The translations under genes and the position numbers were made by a program. From assembly GCF_008330945.1 (NCBI RefSeq), contig NZ_CP043489.1, positions 1,995,501 through 2,059,500 of the forward strand: a stretch of 64,000 bases of DNA, written 5' to 3'. Each line of letters starts with the position of its first letter. Positions within the stretch are counted from its first letter, which is position 1. The notes under the pieces were generated by a model that made no database searches, was not told where the DNA came from, and saw nothing but the letters and a program-made list of their open reading frames with translations. The stretch comes from Labrys sp. KNU-23. Its GTDB lineage: Bacteria > Pseudomonadota > Alphaproteobacteria > Rhizobiales > Labraceae. Below are positions 1 to 8,546 of this stretch, one piece after another.

Positions 1-377
1 TATAAAAACCCGTAGCCCGGCTATGCCAAAGAATGGCCGCTGGATAACGATCCGGCAGTCATTGCATTCCGGACCCAACGCTTTCTGCCAAGACAGTGAT
101 CTATAAGGCCGACATCTGGCATCGGGCGAGCAATGACGAAGCCGCAACTATAGATGCCTAATTGGACGACCAGCCTCTCCACCGTCGCCACATATGATAG
201 GACAGCTAGACCCTATCCACCGCCGACGGATATCCAGCCCTACGGAGGACCTTCTAGATGGCCTTTGACGCCACCAGAGTTGCAGTGCTGCCAGATCCAA
301 CGGTCTAGCTTTTCCAACTGGTGCAAGGAGATTCCGGCTGATATCGTGCCCTACGAAGTAGAGAACAAAGTACGCCA
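1..377. other. No confident gene; possibly decayed coding DNA
   Basis: I see no recognisable gene here. Stop codons interrupt all three forward frames. A 75-codon forward frame (154-381) ends in an ATGA overlap with the next gene, which is the geometry of a coupled upstream gene, but its protein matches nothing I know. A GGAGG-like site near 245 precedes an ATG at 257 that runs for only 16 codons. The stretch may be the decayed end of a polysaccharide gene. Confidence 0.4.
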
Positions 378-1025
378 ATGACCGAAGCTGTTTTGTGGGG
401 CGGTACCGGCCACTCTCGCGTTCTACGCGAGCTACTGGGCCATCTCGGCATGACGGTGGCAGCAGTCATCGACAACCGGAAAATCGAGCCACCATTTGCG
501 GGCGTCGAAACTCTTCGTGGGATCGAGGGCCTGAAATCATGGCTGCATAGCCGCCTGAATGATTCGGCAGCGCCCAGCTATGCTCTGGCCATCGGTGGTG
601 GCTACGGTCGGGATCGTCTCGCCATTGCGAAGGATCTCGATGCGCTTGGCCTGGAACATGCCTCATTGGTGCACCCCACAGCTATGGTCGCGTCGGATGC
701 CGCCCTCGGAAAGGGCTCACAGGTCCTGATCGGGTCAGTAGTGGCGACATGTGTCAGGGTTGGGACGTGCTCAATCATCAACAGCCGAGCCAGCGTTGAC
801 CATGATTGCGTAATCGGCGACGGAGTCCACATCGGGCCCGGTGCAACGCTGTGCGGCCAGATCGAAGTCGGTGATGGTGTCTTCGTTGGAGCTGGCGCCA
901 CAATCTTGCCGCGCATCAAAATCGGCCCCGACGCGACTATTGGCGCTGGCGCCGTGGTGACCAAAGACGTACCAGCGGGAGCTACCGTTGTGGGCGTACC
1001 TGCAAGGCCCCTGCAGGCTCAGTAG
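378..1025 (+). CDS. NeuD/PglD-type sugar O-/N-acetyltransferase
   Basis: This is a 215-residue acyltransferase of the NeuD/PglD family, which acetylates sugars or nucleotide sugars in surface-glycan pathways using acetyl-CoA. Residues 1-30 form a Rossmann-like start with a GGTGHS loop that binds the sugar nucleotide in PglD. Residues about 97-210 are a left-handed beta-helix of hexapeptide repeats (VHPTAMVAS, IGDGVHIGPG, IGAGAVVTKD, VVGVPAR). His142 in SVDHDCVIG lies where the family has its catalytic base. Length is normal and the end is intact. It converges with the downstream glycosyltransferase and overlaps it by 7 bases. The exact acceptor sugar cannot be told from sequence. Confidence 0.88.
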   Translation: MTEAVLWGGTGHSRVLRELLGHLGMTVAAVIDNRKIEPPFAGVETLRGIEGLKSWLHSRLNDSAAPSYALAIGGGYGRDRLAIAKDLDALGLEHASLVHPTAMVASDAALGKGSQVLIGSVVATCVRVGTCSIINSRASVDHDCVIGDGVHIGPGATLCGQIEVGDGVFVGAGATILPRIKIGPDATIGAGAVVTKDVPAGATVVGVPARPLQAQ

Positions 1026-1867
1026 CGAAATAGCGTGCGCTTGATGATCTTCTTCATCGGATAGACCCTCTTGCCGACATAGAAGCGGTTGGCGGCCTTG
1101 ATCGTCAGTTTCGTGAACGGATCGAATTGACGCTCGTTGAGCATGTCGTCGCAGCATTTCAGGAATTCGCGTCGTAGCATCAAGAGCTCAGGAACAGGCT
1201 GCCGTTGACCGGTTCGAGGGCCGTGTGCCTTGGGGGTTACCCGCTGTATAAACTTTGTGTCCGGCGCCGCTGTGACCTGCTGGTCAAGAAGCAGAGGATA
1301 GAGGGTCAGATGATCTGAGGCCCAAGCAAAGGGAAATTCTGTCCAGACCCTGCCAATCAGAGGCCGCAAGGTCTCGGTTTTCCAGATTCCATAGTACCAG
1401 CCAGCATGCGAGCCAAACATCAGTTTCAGGATAGCTGAAAGCCCGCGTCCAGTTGGTATTGACGGAACATAGTCCCTGGTTGGCCTGCCGTTCGGACGCT
1501 CGAACTGGATTGTTCCTGTCGCCAGCCCGGCAGAAGGCGCCCGCTTCAACGCTGCGACAAGTTTTTCGACGTAGTCCAGCGACGAGATATCATCATGCGC
1601 CCGCCACATAAAATATGGCGTTTTTGCTTGCTCCAGTGGCGTTATGAAGTTTCTTACGGCGCCGACATTCTTAGGCCTGCGGGTATATTTGATACGGCCA
1701 TCGAGCGTGGCGAAACGCTCGGCGATCGCCTGCGTCTGGTCCGTCGAAGCGTTGTCAAAAAGCAGGATCTCGATATCCGAAAAAGTCTGCCGGACCAGGC
1801 AGTCCAGGCATTCCTCGAGCTGATCCTGACCGTTGTAGACCGGAACGCCAATCGTAACCTCAGCCAC
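1019..1867 (-). CDS. Family 2 glycosyltransferase
   Basis: This is a GT-A fold glycosyltransferase that probably adds a sugar to a surface polysaccharide or O-antigen on the cytoplasmic face of the membrane. The N-terminus reads VAEVTIGVPVYNGQ, followed by a nucleotide-binding segment (LLFDNASTDQT) and a DxD-like site in WRAHDDIS. I chose the GTG at 1867 because AGGAG lies 6 bases upstream and the GT2 fold begins at once; an ATG at 1927 in the same frame adds 20 residues that do not look like part of the fold. That gives 282 residues. It lies next to another glycan gene (methyltransferase, 1979-2659) on the same strand. Confidence 0.85.
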   Translation of the reverse strand: MAEVTIGVPVYNGQDQLEECLDCLVRQTFSDIEILLFDNASTDQTQAIAERFATLDGRIKYTRRPKNVGAVRNFITPLEQAKTPYFMWRAHDDISSLDYVEKLVAALKRAPSAGLATGTIQFERPNGRPTRDYVPSIPTGRGLSAILKLMFGSHAGWYYGIWKTETLRPLIGRVWTEFPFAWASDHLTLYPLLLDQQVTAAPDTKFIQRVTPKAHGPRTGQRQPVPELLMLRREFLKCCDDMLNERQFDPFTKLTIKAANRFYVGKRVYPMKKIIKRTLFRY

Positions 1868-1978
1868 GCGCTCTCCTGCTCTCCGAAACCCGATCGCTCC
1901 ACTACCGCGCGAAATAACAGCATCCAAGCAGATTCGGAGAAATACCCCCTTCTGGCACGAAGTCAGTCGGTCGGCACC

Positions 1979-2659
1979 TCAGAGCTTCCCGCGCCCCGTT
2001 GCACGATTGAAAGCCGTAGGGATCCTCTTTTTCCGCTGTAACTGCCAGATCGAGATGCCAAATCGAATCGCGAAGTTCCGAACCAAGATGAAGTCTTTGG
2101 CCTGGATCAGATCGTCGAAGACCCGCTTACAATCCCACACTCCAAGCGTGTCATGAAGAACCATGTATCCGCCAACCTTCATGAGTTCTTTGGTCAGGAA
2201 GATATCTTTACGCAAACCATGATAGGTGTGATCGCCATCAACAAAAGCAAAATCTATCTTATTTTCGTACTTCATCAGACGTTGACGAACATCAGGCGCA
2301 TGAGAATCTGAAATAATTTCCTCAATAAGATCACTATTTAGATCTCTTTTAATCCTCTCCCAATGAGGATACACAGGGTGAGTTCCAACATCAACAACGA
2401 TTGTCTTATCCGCTGAATAATAATCGCGCAAAAACTTGGTCTGCCCCCCCGAAGCTATGCCAATATCCATACTATATTCGGCTGGCTTCACCTTGGTAGC
2501 CATATAGTGGACGAACGAACCGAATTCCTCGGGATCTTGTTGGAGATAAAGACCATTTTCGCGTGGAGGATAGCCAAAGAAAGCAGCGTCGGAAGAGCCC
2601 GCCTCTTCGACGGCTTGGATTATACTCTCTCGGCTGCCGGCTGGTTTCGTCGCTCGCAT
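1979..2659 (-). CDS. Class I SAM-dependent methyltransferase (Methyltransf_24 type)
   Basis: This 226-residue protein has the layout of small class I methyltransferases found in polysaccharide clusters. A glycine-rich SAM loop (DIGIASGGQT) sits near residue 65, an acidic strand end (VVDVGTH) near 90, and FVDGDHTYHGL near 140 is the signature of the Methyltransf_24 / cephalosporin-hydroxylase-like group. It probably O-methylates a glycan sugar. The start is supported by AGGAGAGG just upstream of the ATG. Base composition is strikingly unlike the rest of the window (one counted line is 21 G+C in 60), which points to recent acquisition with its neighbours. Confidence 0.82.
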   Translation of the reverse strand: MRATKPAGSRESIIQAVEEAGSSDAAFFGYPPRENGLYLQQDPEEFGSFVHYMATKVKPAEYSMDIGIASGGQTKFLRDYYSADKTIVVDVGTHPVYPHWERIKRDLNSDLIEEIISDSHAPDVRQRLMKYENKIDFAFVDGDHTYHGLRKDIFLTKELMKVGGYMVLHDTLGVWDCKRVFDDLIQAKDFILVRNFAIRFGISIWQLQRKKRIPTAFNRATGRGKL

Positions 2660-2802
2660 AGACCTCTCCTGTTATGTGCGAACGACGCTAGCGTGCTGCC
2701 ACATTGAAGACAAGCATATCTGATTTCATCCTAAGGTAGGTATGGAGGCGCAGACACACCCGTGATATACGACCCTAGGATGTTCAGGATTATCAGATTT
2801 CG

Positions 2803-3714
2803 ATGGCACGAGTTACTGTCATATTCTTGTGGCGAAAAATTAACGACCCAAGATATGCATGTGCATTCTTTAGAAGTCTTAAAGAAAATCCAGCTGGGGT
2901 AACATATGAGTTTGTGATTGCTGCTAAGGGGTACGACCTTGATGAGCCAATTGCCTATGCTGATATCTTACCCTCGCTGCCCTGTTCCAACGTCAGAATT
3001 ATGCGCTTCCTTGACGAGATGCCGCCGACAGCGGTGATCCGAGAAGCTGCAGCTTCCTGCACCACCGAGTTTGTTCTCCCATTGACTTCATGGAGCCGAA
3101 TTCTAGCCCCGAATTGGCTGTCGCACTACCTCTTGGCTTTCGACAGCGTGGCTGATTGTGGGATCGTCGGGGCTAGCGGTGGATACGAATGCCTCAATGA
3201 CACCACGCCATTTCCTAATGTGGGGATTCGCTCCAATGCGTTCATGGTTCGGACCGAAATCTTCAACTCGCTCGACGCCGGCCCTCAGAAAACCCTATTG
3301 GACGGCAGCAGTTTCGAGGCCGGCCCGAATGGCATGACCAAACAAATTGTTGCCAAGCATCTGAAGCCCGTTATCGTCGACCGCTTCGGAGGGTGTTGGT
3401 TTCCTGGGGATTGGCCAAAGAGCCGGACCTTTCGGCTCGCCGAGCAGGAAGGACTCCTGATCGCCGATAATCGAACCATGCAATATACGTTTGGTAGCCG
3501 TCGAAAGCGTGATCGCTTGGTCAAGCGGTGCTGGGGAACCGATGCGCGCTCAGTCCCAGGATCACCATGGCGCAAGTTTATTGAATGGTTGAAATGGCAT
3601 TACCCCCGCGGGCCTATCGATATGATTCCAGACGTTAGGGACTGGATAATTTTGGTTGCTCGTAAGGTAATGGGAAAACCACCTAGTTCGTCCAAAAAGG
3701 CCTTTCCGAGCTAG
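2803..3714 (+). CDS. Putative glycosyltransferase (GT2-like)
   Basis: This is a 303-residue protein with a glycosyltransferase-like first half. A hydrophobic strand (VTVIFLWR) is followed by YEFVIAAKGYD and an alanine-rich stretch with FVLPLTSWSRI in the place where GT-A enzymes contact the nucleotide sugar, but a clear DxD motif is not visible. The C-terminal third is basic. The ribosome site before the ATG is weak. The DNA is AT-rich like the methyltransferase it faces (21 G+C in one 60-base line). A role in surface-glycan synthesis is inferred from fold resemblance and neighbours; the donor and acceptor are unknown. Confidence 0.6.
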   Translation: MARVTVIFLWRKINDPRYACAFFRSLKENPAGVTYEFVIAAKGYDLDEPIAYADILPSLPCSNVRIMRFLDEMPPTAVIREAAASCTTEFVLPLTSWSRILAPNWLSHYLLAFDSVADCGIVGASGGYECLNDTTPFPNVGIRSNAFMVRTEIFNSLDAGPQKTLLDGSSFEAGPNGMTKQIVAKHLKPVIVDRFGGCWFPGDWPKSRTFRLAEQEGLLIADNRTMQYTFGSRRKRDRLVKRCWGTDARSVPGSPWRKFIEWLKWHYPRGPIDMIPDVRDWIILVARKVMGKPPSSSKKAFPS

Positions 3715-3911
3715 CATTTGGCCACCGCTATTGCTCTCAGATACGCATCGTAGAGGGAACGGTGCCACGTTTGGCAGCAAGTTTATCCGGACTCAGTTAC
3801 AAATATTTTTAGCCCCTTATCTCGCATCTTGCCTGTCTAGTCTTACAGGATACACCTCCCTCTTGGATGATGACTCCGACAACCCACCATCGCAATCGAT
3901 GAACTGATCAC

Positions 3912-3940
3912 AGGCGCTCTTTGGGGCGCCTTTCTTTTTA
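3912..3940 (+). terminator. Rho-independent terminator just upstream of lysis cassette
   Basis: AGGCGC (3912-3917) pairs with GCGCCT (3926-3931) across an 8-base loop and is followed by TTCTTTTTA. It lies only 16 bases before the muramidase start, so transcripts from the left would end before the lysis genes unless antitermination occurs. Confidence 0.7.
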
Positions 3941-3956
3941 TCCATGAAGCACCCGC

Positions 3957-4760
3957 ATGAGCGATAACCTCGCGCAAACCATCAAGCTCGTCTTTAGCTC
4001 CGAGGGCGGCTATGTAAATCATCCGCGTGATCCGGGCGGCGCTACGAAATATGGCATCACGGCCGCCACGCTGGGGGCCTCGCGTCGGCTTGGCCGCAAG
4101 GCCACGCCAGATGAGGTCAAGCGTCTGGCACTCGCCGAAGCTGCCCAGATCCTGGACAAGCAATATGCCCAACCCTTGCACTACCAGGAGTTGCCAGCGG
4201 GGCTCGACTATGCCCTGTTCGACTATGCCGTGAATTCCGGCCCCGCCCAGGCCGTGAAAACGCTCCAGCGCCTCCTCGCCGTCGAGGCCGACGGCATTCT
4301 GGGCCTGAAGACGCTCGAGGCCCTCCGCAAGCGCCAGGTGGCCGACCTGATCGACGAATTGCAGGATGCCCGCTTGCATTTCCTGCGTGGGCTCAAGACC
4401 TGGCCGACCTTCGGCAAGGGCTGGAGCGCTCGCGTTGCGCATGTGCGGGAAACCGCTCTCCGCCTGGCCGATGGCATCGCCACCGCCATTCCACCGTCAC
4501 CTGTTGGCCTGGAAACCGCCACGCCTACAGATGCCAGGGTCTCCTCGACCATCGCCGGCAAAGGCACCATCGTGGCTACGATCGGCACGGCCGGCGCCAC
4601 CATCGGCGCCGCCAAGGACGCGCTGCAGCCGATCACCGGCAATGGCGGTGTGGTTGACATCGTCTTCGCCGTGCTGGTCGCCGGCGGCAGCATCGCGGCG
4701 ATCGCGGGCCTCGCCATTATCGCCTATCGGCAGGCGAAACATCGGGAGGCAGCAGCATGA
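3957..4760 (+). CDS. Glycoside hydrolase family 108 muramidase (phage-type endolysin)
   Basis: This 267-residue protein is a GH108 N-acetylmuramidase that cuts peptidoglycan during phage lysis. The N-terminal catalytic domain (about 1-170) carries the family signature EGGYVNHPRDPGGATKYGIT with the catalytic Glu16, and a peptidoglycan-binding-3 type segment follows (EADGILGLKTLEALR). The C-terminal 90 residues hold two hydrophobic stretches (TIVATIGTAGATIGAA and a longer one at about 230-255), so the enzyme is membrane-tethered or has a built-in holin-like tail. No good ribosome site is seen. Its stop overlaps the next start as ATGA, tying it to the spanin genes. Confidence 0.88.
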   Translation: MSDNLAQTIKLVFSSEGGYVNHPRDPGGATKYGITAATLGASRRLGRKATPDEVKRLALAEAAQILDKQYAQPLHYQELPAGLDYALFDYAVNSGPAQAVKTLQRLLAVEADGILGLKTLEALRKRQVADLIDELQDARLHFLRGLKTWPTFGKGWSARVAHVRETALRLADGIATAIPPSPVGLETATPTDARVSSTIAGKGTIVATIGTAGATIGAAKDALQPITGNGGVVDIVFAVLVAGGSIAAIAGLAIIAYRQAKHREAAA

Positions 4761-5026
4761 TTGCCACCGCGCTCGCCTTGTTTCGCCTCATCCCACCGCC
4801 GCTGTTGCTGCGAGCGCTGGCAATTGCCGCCGCCTTGGTAGCGCTCTGGTTTTTCATTCAGGATCGCGAGCGAGCCGCCACGGAGCGAGCCGCCGCCAAC
4901 ATCGAAAGGGCAAATCATGTGGCCAAGGAGCGCTTCGTCGATGCCGGCGGTGCGGTCAACCGCTGCTACGGCGCTGGTGGTGACTGGGATCGCTTTGAGC
5001 GGGTGTGCAAGCATGGCACCCGTTGA
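4757..5026 (+). CDS. Inner-membrane spanin-like (Rz-type) lysis protein
   Basis: This small protein (89 residues) has the architecture of a phage inner spanin: a short N-terminal segment, one membrane helix (LLLRALAIAAALVALWFFI, about 16-34) and a charged, alanine-rich periplasmic helix (about 35-62) before a short tail. In family terms, it would link through the periplasm to an outer-membrane lipoprotein and fuse the membranes at lysis. Supporting this is its position right after the muramidase (ATGA overlap) and a lipoprotein gene nested in its 3' half in another frame. Sequence similarity to known spanins cannot be tested here. Confidence 0.75.
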   Translation: MIATALALFRLIPPPLLLRALAIAAALVALWFFIQDRERAATERAAANIERANHVAKERFVDAGGAVNRCYGAGGDWDRFERVCKHGTR

Positions 5027-5144
5027 TCGCCCCTGCGGCGTGATCACCGACAGCCTCAGAGACGTGCAGGCCGTCTCGCGAGAAGGCAATCGCCGCCTGG
5101 CTGTTCACTACGAAGGCGGGCGGGCAGCGGGGTGCTGGCCATGA
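4941..5144 (+). CDS. Outer-membrane spanin lipoprotein (Rz1-type), nested gene
   Basis: This reading frame begins inside the inner-spanin gene, in a different frame, and runs past its end. From the ATG at 4941 (AAGGAG 10 bases upstream, at 4925-4930) the product is a 67-residue lipoprotein with signal peptide MPAVRSTAATALVVTGIALS and lipobox LSGC, followed by a short periplasmic part ending in AAGCWP. An ATG at 4917 would add eight residues. A lipoprotein nested in or overlapping an Rz gene is the hallmark of Rz/Rz1 pairs. Its stop overlaps the next start as ATGA. Confidence 0.78.
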   Translation: MPAVRSTAATALVVTGIALSGCASMAPVDRPCGVITDSLRDVQAVSREGNRRLAVHYEGGRAAGCWP

Positions 5145-5455
5145 GCGAGAGAGAGCATTGGAGTGTGGACAAGAAGATCCCCCTCGCCCTCGTGATCACC
5201 CTATTGATCCAGACCGGCGGCGTCGTCTGGTGGTCGAGCCAACTCAACAGCCGCGTCACCGTCATCGAGGAGCGCAACCTCAAGCTCGAGGTCGAGATCG
5301 GCAAGCTCAAGGACGGCAGTTCCGAAGTTCGCGAACGTTTCGCAAGAGCCGAAACCACGATGCAGGCCTTCGTCGAAACGACACGCCGCATCGAGGCCAA
5401 GCTCGATCGCCTCATCGATGACAAACAGCCATCGAGAACCGCCAGTCCTCGCTGA
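5141..5455 (+). CDS. Small phage-type membrane protein with coiled coil
   Basis: This is a 104-residue protein with one membrane helix (LALVITLLIQTGGVVWW, about 14-31) and a long charged helix predicted to form a coiled coil (ERNLKLEVEIGKLK, then ERFARAETTMQ). I chose the ATG at 5141 because it overlaps the outer-spanin stop as ATGA; an in-frame ATG at 5132 adds only three residues. Proteins of this shape sit in phage lysis or tail regions. It could be a holin accessory protein, but the function is not established. It is the last gene before tRNA-Arg. Confidence 0.7.
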   Translation: MSEREHWSVDKKIPLALVITLLIQTGGVVWWSSQLNSRVTVIEERNLKLEVEIGKLKDGSSEVRERFARAETTMQAFVETTRRIEAKLDRLIDDKQPSRTASPR

Positions 5456-5545
5456 CCGATTGGCAGAATTTGGTTTCAGATAGCCAAATTACGGCTCAAG
5501 CACCCGGTGCAGGGCCGAATAATACAGGCAAGTCATATGTTTGCG

Positions 5546-5622
<77 letters not shown>

Positions 5623-5680
5623 AGCCTTGGCGCCACGAAAACCCGTTTGCGGCGGAAAGGTCAAGTCCTTTCCGTGTCAT

Positions 5681-6379
5681 TCAACCGCGTTCCGGCTCCA
5701 ATGTCGCAAGGGCTGACCAGCCGAAATCGAGCAGCGGCAAGGCATCTTCGATCAAACCGGTGCAGGCATCGACGAGCTTCGGGCTGCGGATCAGTGCATC
5801 CGCCAGGGGGCGCTTCACCACGATCGACTTCAGCTTCAGGGCAGCGACGAGATCGGCATCTTCGATGCCGGCCGCTTCGCGCGGCGGGCGCTTGAGACTC
5901 CATTGCGGATCGAAGGCCAGCCCGGCAGTGGCGAGCTTGGCGGTCATGGTGCGGAAGCGCTCCGGGGCAACGATGATCGCCTGGCGGAATGCGGCGAGTT
6001 GTTTCGGCTCGAGGTCGTAAAAGCCGACGGCGGCAAAGCAGCCCTCGGGCGCGATGTGGAAATAGGTCAGGCCCGGGTCGTTCTTGGCGCCTGAGCGTGT
6101 CATCACCGCGCCGGCATGGGTCTTGTAGGGGCGCTTGTCCTTGGCGAAGCGCACATCGCGATGGATGCGGAAAAGCGCACTCCTGGGCGTACCGCGCATC
6201 GGTAGCCCCTTGACGATGCAGGCCGCATTGACGGCCTCGATCAGGGCCGAGAAGGGCGCCAGCACATCGCTGTCATAGAGGTCGCGATTCTCCTGGAACC
6301 AGTCGCGGTTCATATGGAATTCGAGCGCCTTGAAGAAGGGCAGTGCCTTCTCGCCGAAGCCGGTGAAGGAAGCGGGCAT
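5681..6379 (-). CDS. DUF2461 / TIGR02453 family protein
   Basis: This 232-residue protein belongs to the DUF2461 family of unknown function. It shows the family hallmarks FTGFGEKALPFFKALE at the start, NRDWFQENRDLY, the central FRIHRDVRFAKDKRPYKTH, and the HIAPEGCFAAVGFY segment. I chose the ATG at 6379 (CCAAGGATTGCCT upstream) over an in-frame ATG nine codons earlier because homologous proteins begin close to the FTGF motif. It stands alone, and context gives no clue to its role. Confidence 0.88.
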   Translation of the reverse strand: MPASFTGFGEKALPFFKALEFHMNRDWFQENRDLYDSDVLAPFSALIEAVNAACIVKGLPMRGTPRSALFRIHRDVRFAKDKRPYKTHAGAVMTRSGAKNDPGLTYFHIAPEGCFAAVGFYDLEPKQLAAFRQAIIVAPERFRTMTAKLATAGLAFDPQWSLKRPPREAAGIEDADLVAALKLKSIVVKRPLADALIRSPKLVDACTGLIEDALPLLDFGWSALATLEPERG

Positions 6380-6499
6380 AGGCAATCCTTGGAGTACTGA
6401 TATCACGCCTTCCTATCGTGGAAGGGAGGATGTTTCCAAGAGAGGAGCGGATATCGCGACATGAAGACATGTCGCTGTCATGTCTGCGCTTCCTATCGG

Positions 6500-8509
6500 T
6501 CAGCCCCGCCGGCGCCGACGCTCCCGGCCACCGCCCTCGCCGTCACCGCTGCCGCCGCGCTTGAAGGTGACGCCCAGCGCCGCCTCGAGATAGGGGAATG
6601 GGTCGGATTTGTGCGGGATCGCCATGGCGCCGACGAAATGGGCCTGGAAGGAGGGCTCGATCGCGGTCTCCACCTTTTCGATGCGGCGCACCACATCCTC
6701 GATCTCCGTGCGAGCCGAGGCATTGAGCAGGGCGATGCGCGCGCCGGTACCGGCGGCATTGCCGGCCGAGCCGACCTTGTCGAGTTCGCAATCAGGCACC
6801 AGGCCAAGGATCATGGCGTGCTTGACGTCGATATGGCTGCCGAAGGCGCCAGCCAGGGTGATCCGGTCGACGGCGGTGACGCCGTAGCGGTCCATCAGCA
6901 GGCGCACGCCGGCATAGAGCGCGGCCTTGCCGAGCTGGATGGCACGCACGTCATTCTGGGTGATGGCGATGCGCGGCTCACCCTCGCGGATGAGGTATTT
7001 GAAGGTGCGCCCGTCTTCCTCGACACGCGGCGAGCGGGCCGCCATGGCGCCATCAACAACGCCATCGGGCGTGATCAGGCCCGCCAGCAGCATCTCGGCG
7101 ATCGCCTCGATGACGCCCGAGCCGCAGATGCCGGTAACGCCGGTGCGCACCACCGCCTTGTCGAAGCCCGGCTCGTCCGACCACAGATCCGAGCCGATCA
7201 CCTTGTAGCGCGGTTCCAGCGTGACGGGGTCGATGCGCACGCGCTCGATGGCGCCGGGCGCGGCACGCTGGCCCGAGGAGATCTGGCCACCCTCGAAGGC
7301 CGGGCCCGTGGGCGAGGAGCAGGCGAGCAGGCGCTCGCGATTGCCCAGCACAATCTCGGCATTGGTGCCGACATCGACCACCAGCGACACTTCCGGCCTG
7401 AGATAGGGCCCTTCCGAAAGCACGACGCCAGCGGTGTCGGCGCCGACATGACCGGCGATGCACGGCAGCACATAGACATAGGCGCCGCTCGAGAGTGGCA
7501 GGTTGAGATGGGCCGCCCGTGTCTGGTAGGCGCCATCGATGGTAAGCGCGAAGGGCGCACCGCCGAGCTCGGTCGGATCAAGGCCGAGGAAGAGATGATG
7601 CATGATCGGGTTGGCGACCACGGTCATCTCGAGAATGTCGTTGGAGTTGAGGCCGACCTCCTTGGTGACGGACACGGCGAGCTCGGCGATTGCTTCGCGC
7701 ACCGCCGTGGTCAGCTCGACATCGCCGCCCGGATTCATCATCACATAGGAGACGCGGCTCATCACGTCCTCGCCGAAGCGAATCTGCGGGTTCATGACGC
7801 CCGAGGATGCCAACACCTCGCCGCTGGCGAGATCGCACAGATGCGCAGCGATGGTGGTCGAGCCGATATCGACCGCCAGCCCCACGCCCTGCTCGTGCAG
7901 GCCTGGCCAGATGCCGACGATCTCGCGCTTGTGCCTGATGGCGACCGTCACCGACCACTGGCCCTGGCGCAGCGACCATTGCAGCAGGCGCAGCGATTCC
8001 AACGGCGCGGTGACGTCCTTGAGGCCCCATTGCTGCTCCAGCGCCTCCTGCAGGCGGCGGAAATCGGAAGAGGGCTCGTGCATGTCGGGCTCGCGCACCT
8101 CGACATAATGCAGCGCTACCACCGGCTCGATGGCGATGTCTCGGATCGCGGCGCTCTTGCGTACGACCTGGCGATGCACCTGGCTGTCGGGCGGCACGTC
8201 GATGACCACGTCACTGCACAATTTGGCCTGGCAGCCGAGACGGCGGCCCTCGGCGAGCGGTCCGCGCTTGGAGACGTAGCGCTCCTCCACCGCGTTCCAT
8301 TCGGTGACGTGCTCCGGCGCCGAGACGATGCCGAGCTTGGGGAACTTGCCGTCACCGACCTCGACCTGGCAGCGGCCGCAAATACCGCGCCCGCCGCAGA
8401 CCGAATCGAGGTCGACGCCAAGCTTACGCGCCGCTTCGAGGACGGAGGTGCCTTCTGGAAAACGGCCACGCTTGCCGGAGGGTGCGAAGAAGACGAGCGG
8501 GTTGGTCAT
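6500..8509 (-). CDS. RACo-like reductive activator of corrinoid proteins (2Fe-2S ferredoxin + ASKHA domain, DUF4445)
   Basis: This 669-residue protein joins an N-terminal 2Fe-2S ferredoxin domain (Cys38, Cys44, Cys47 in CGGRGICGRC, and Cys93) to an ASKHA ATPase-type domain starting near 210 (VDIGSTTIA, then DVGTNAEIV near 350). Known RACo proteins use ATP to drive re-reduction of inactive cob(II)alamin in corrinoid methyl-transfer proteins. The gene follows a methyltetrahydrofolate:corrinoid methyltransferase on the same strand, with a repeat element between, so both probably serve one methyl-transfer pathway. The corrinoid protein itself and any substrate methyltransferase are not in the window. 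The C-terminus is a basic tail, GGGRERRRRRG. Confidence 0.9.
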   Translation of the reverse strand: MTNPLVFFAPSGKRGRFPEGTSVLEAARKLGVDLDSVCGGRGICGRCQVEVGDGKFPKLGIVSAPEHVTEWNAVEERYVSKRGPLAEGRRLGCQAKLCSDVVIDVPPDSQVHRQVVRKSAAIRDIAIEPVVALHYVEVREPDMHEPSSDFRRLQEALEQQWGLKDVTAPLESLRLLQWSLRQGQWSVTVAIRHKREIVGIWPGLHEQGVGLAVDIGSTTIAAHLCDLASGEVLASSGVMNPQIRFGEDVMSRVSYVMMNPGGDVELTTAVREAIAELAVSVTKEVGLNSNDILEMTVVANPIMHHLFLGLDPTELGGAPFALTIDGAYQTRAAHLNLPLSSGAYVYVLPCIAGHVGADTAGVVLSEGPYLRPEVSLVVDVGTNAEIVLGNRERLLACSSPTGPAFEGGQISSGQRAAPGAIERVRIDPVTLEPRYKVIGSDLWSDEPGFDKAVVRTGVTGICGSGVIEAIAEMLLAGLITPDGVVDGAMAARSPRVEEDGRTFKYLIREGEPRIAITQNDVRAIQLGKAALYAGVRLLMDRYGVTAVDRITLAGAFGSHIDVKHAMILGLVPDCELDKVGSAGNAAGTGARIALLNASARTEIEDVVRRIEKVETAIEPSFQAHFVGAMAIPHKSDPFPYLEAALGVTFKRGGSGDGEGGGRERRRRRG

Positions 8510-8546
8510 CGGCGGGGCCTTGAATGTCTGCCGCGACGGCGATCAT

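Noticed and set aside
154..381. 75-codon frame with an ATGA overlap onto the NeuD-like gene
   Set aside because: The overlap is suggestive, but the protein matches nothing and the surrounding region is full of stops; kept only as part of the unassigned 1-377 stretch.
3944..3967. Seven-codon ATG frame overlapping the muramidase start
   Set aside because: Could be a leader peptide, but there is no ribosome site or other support.
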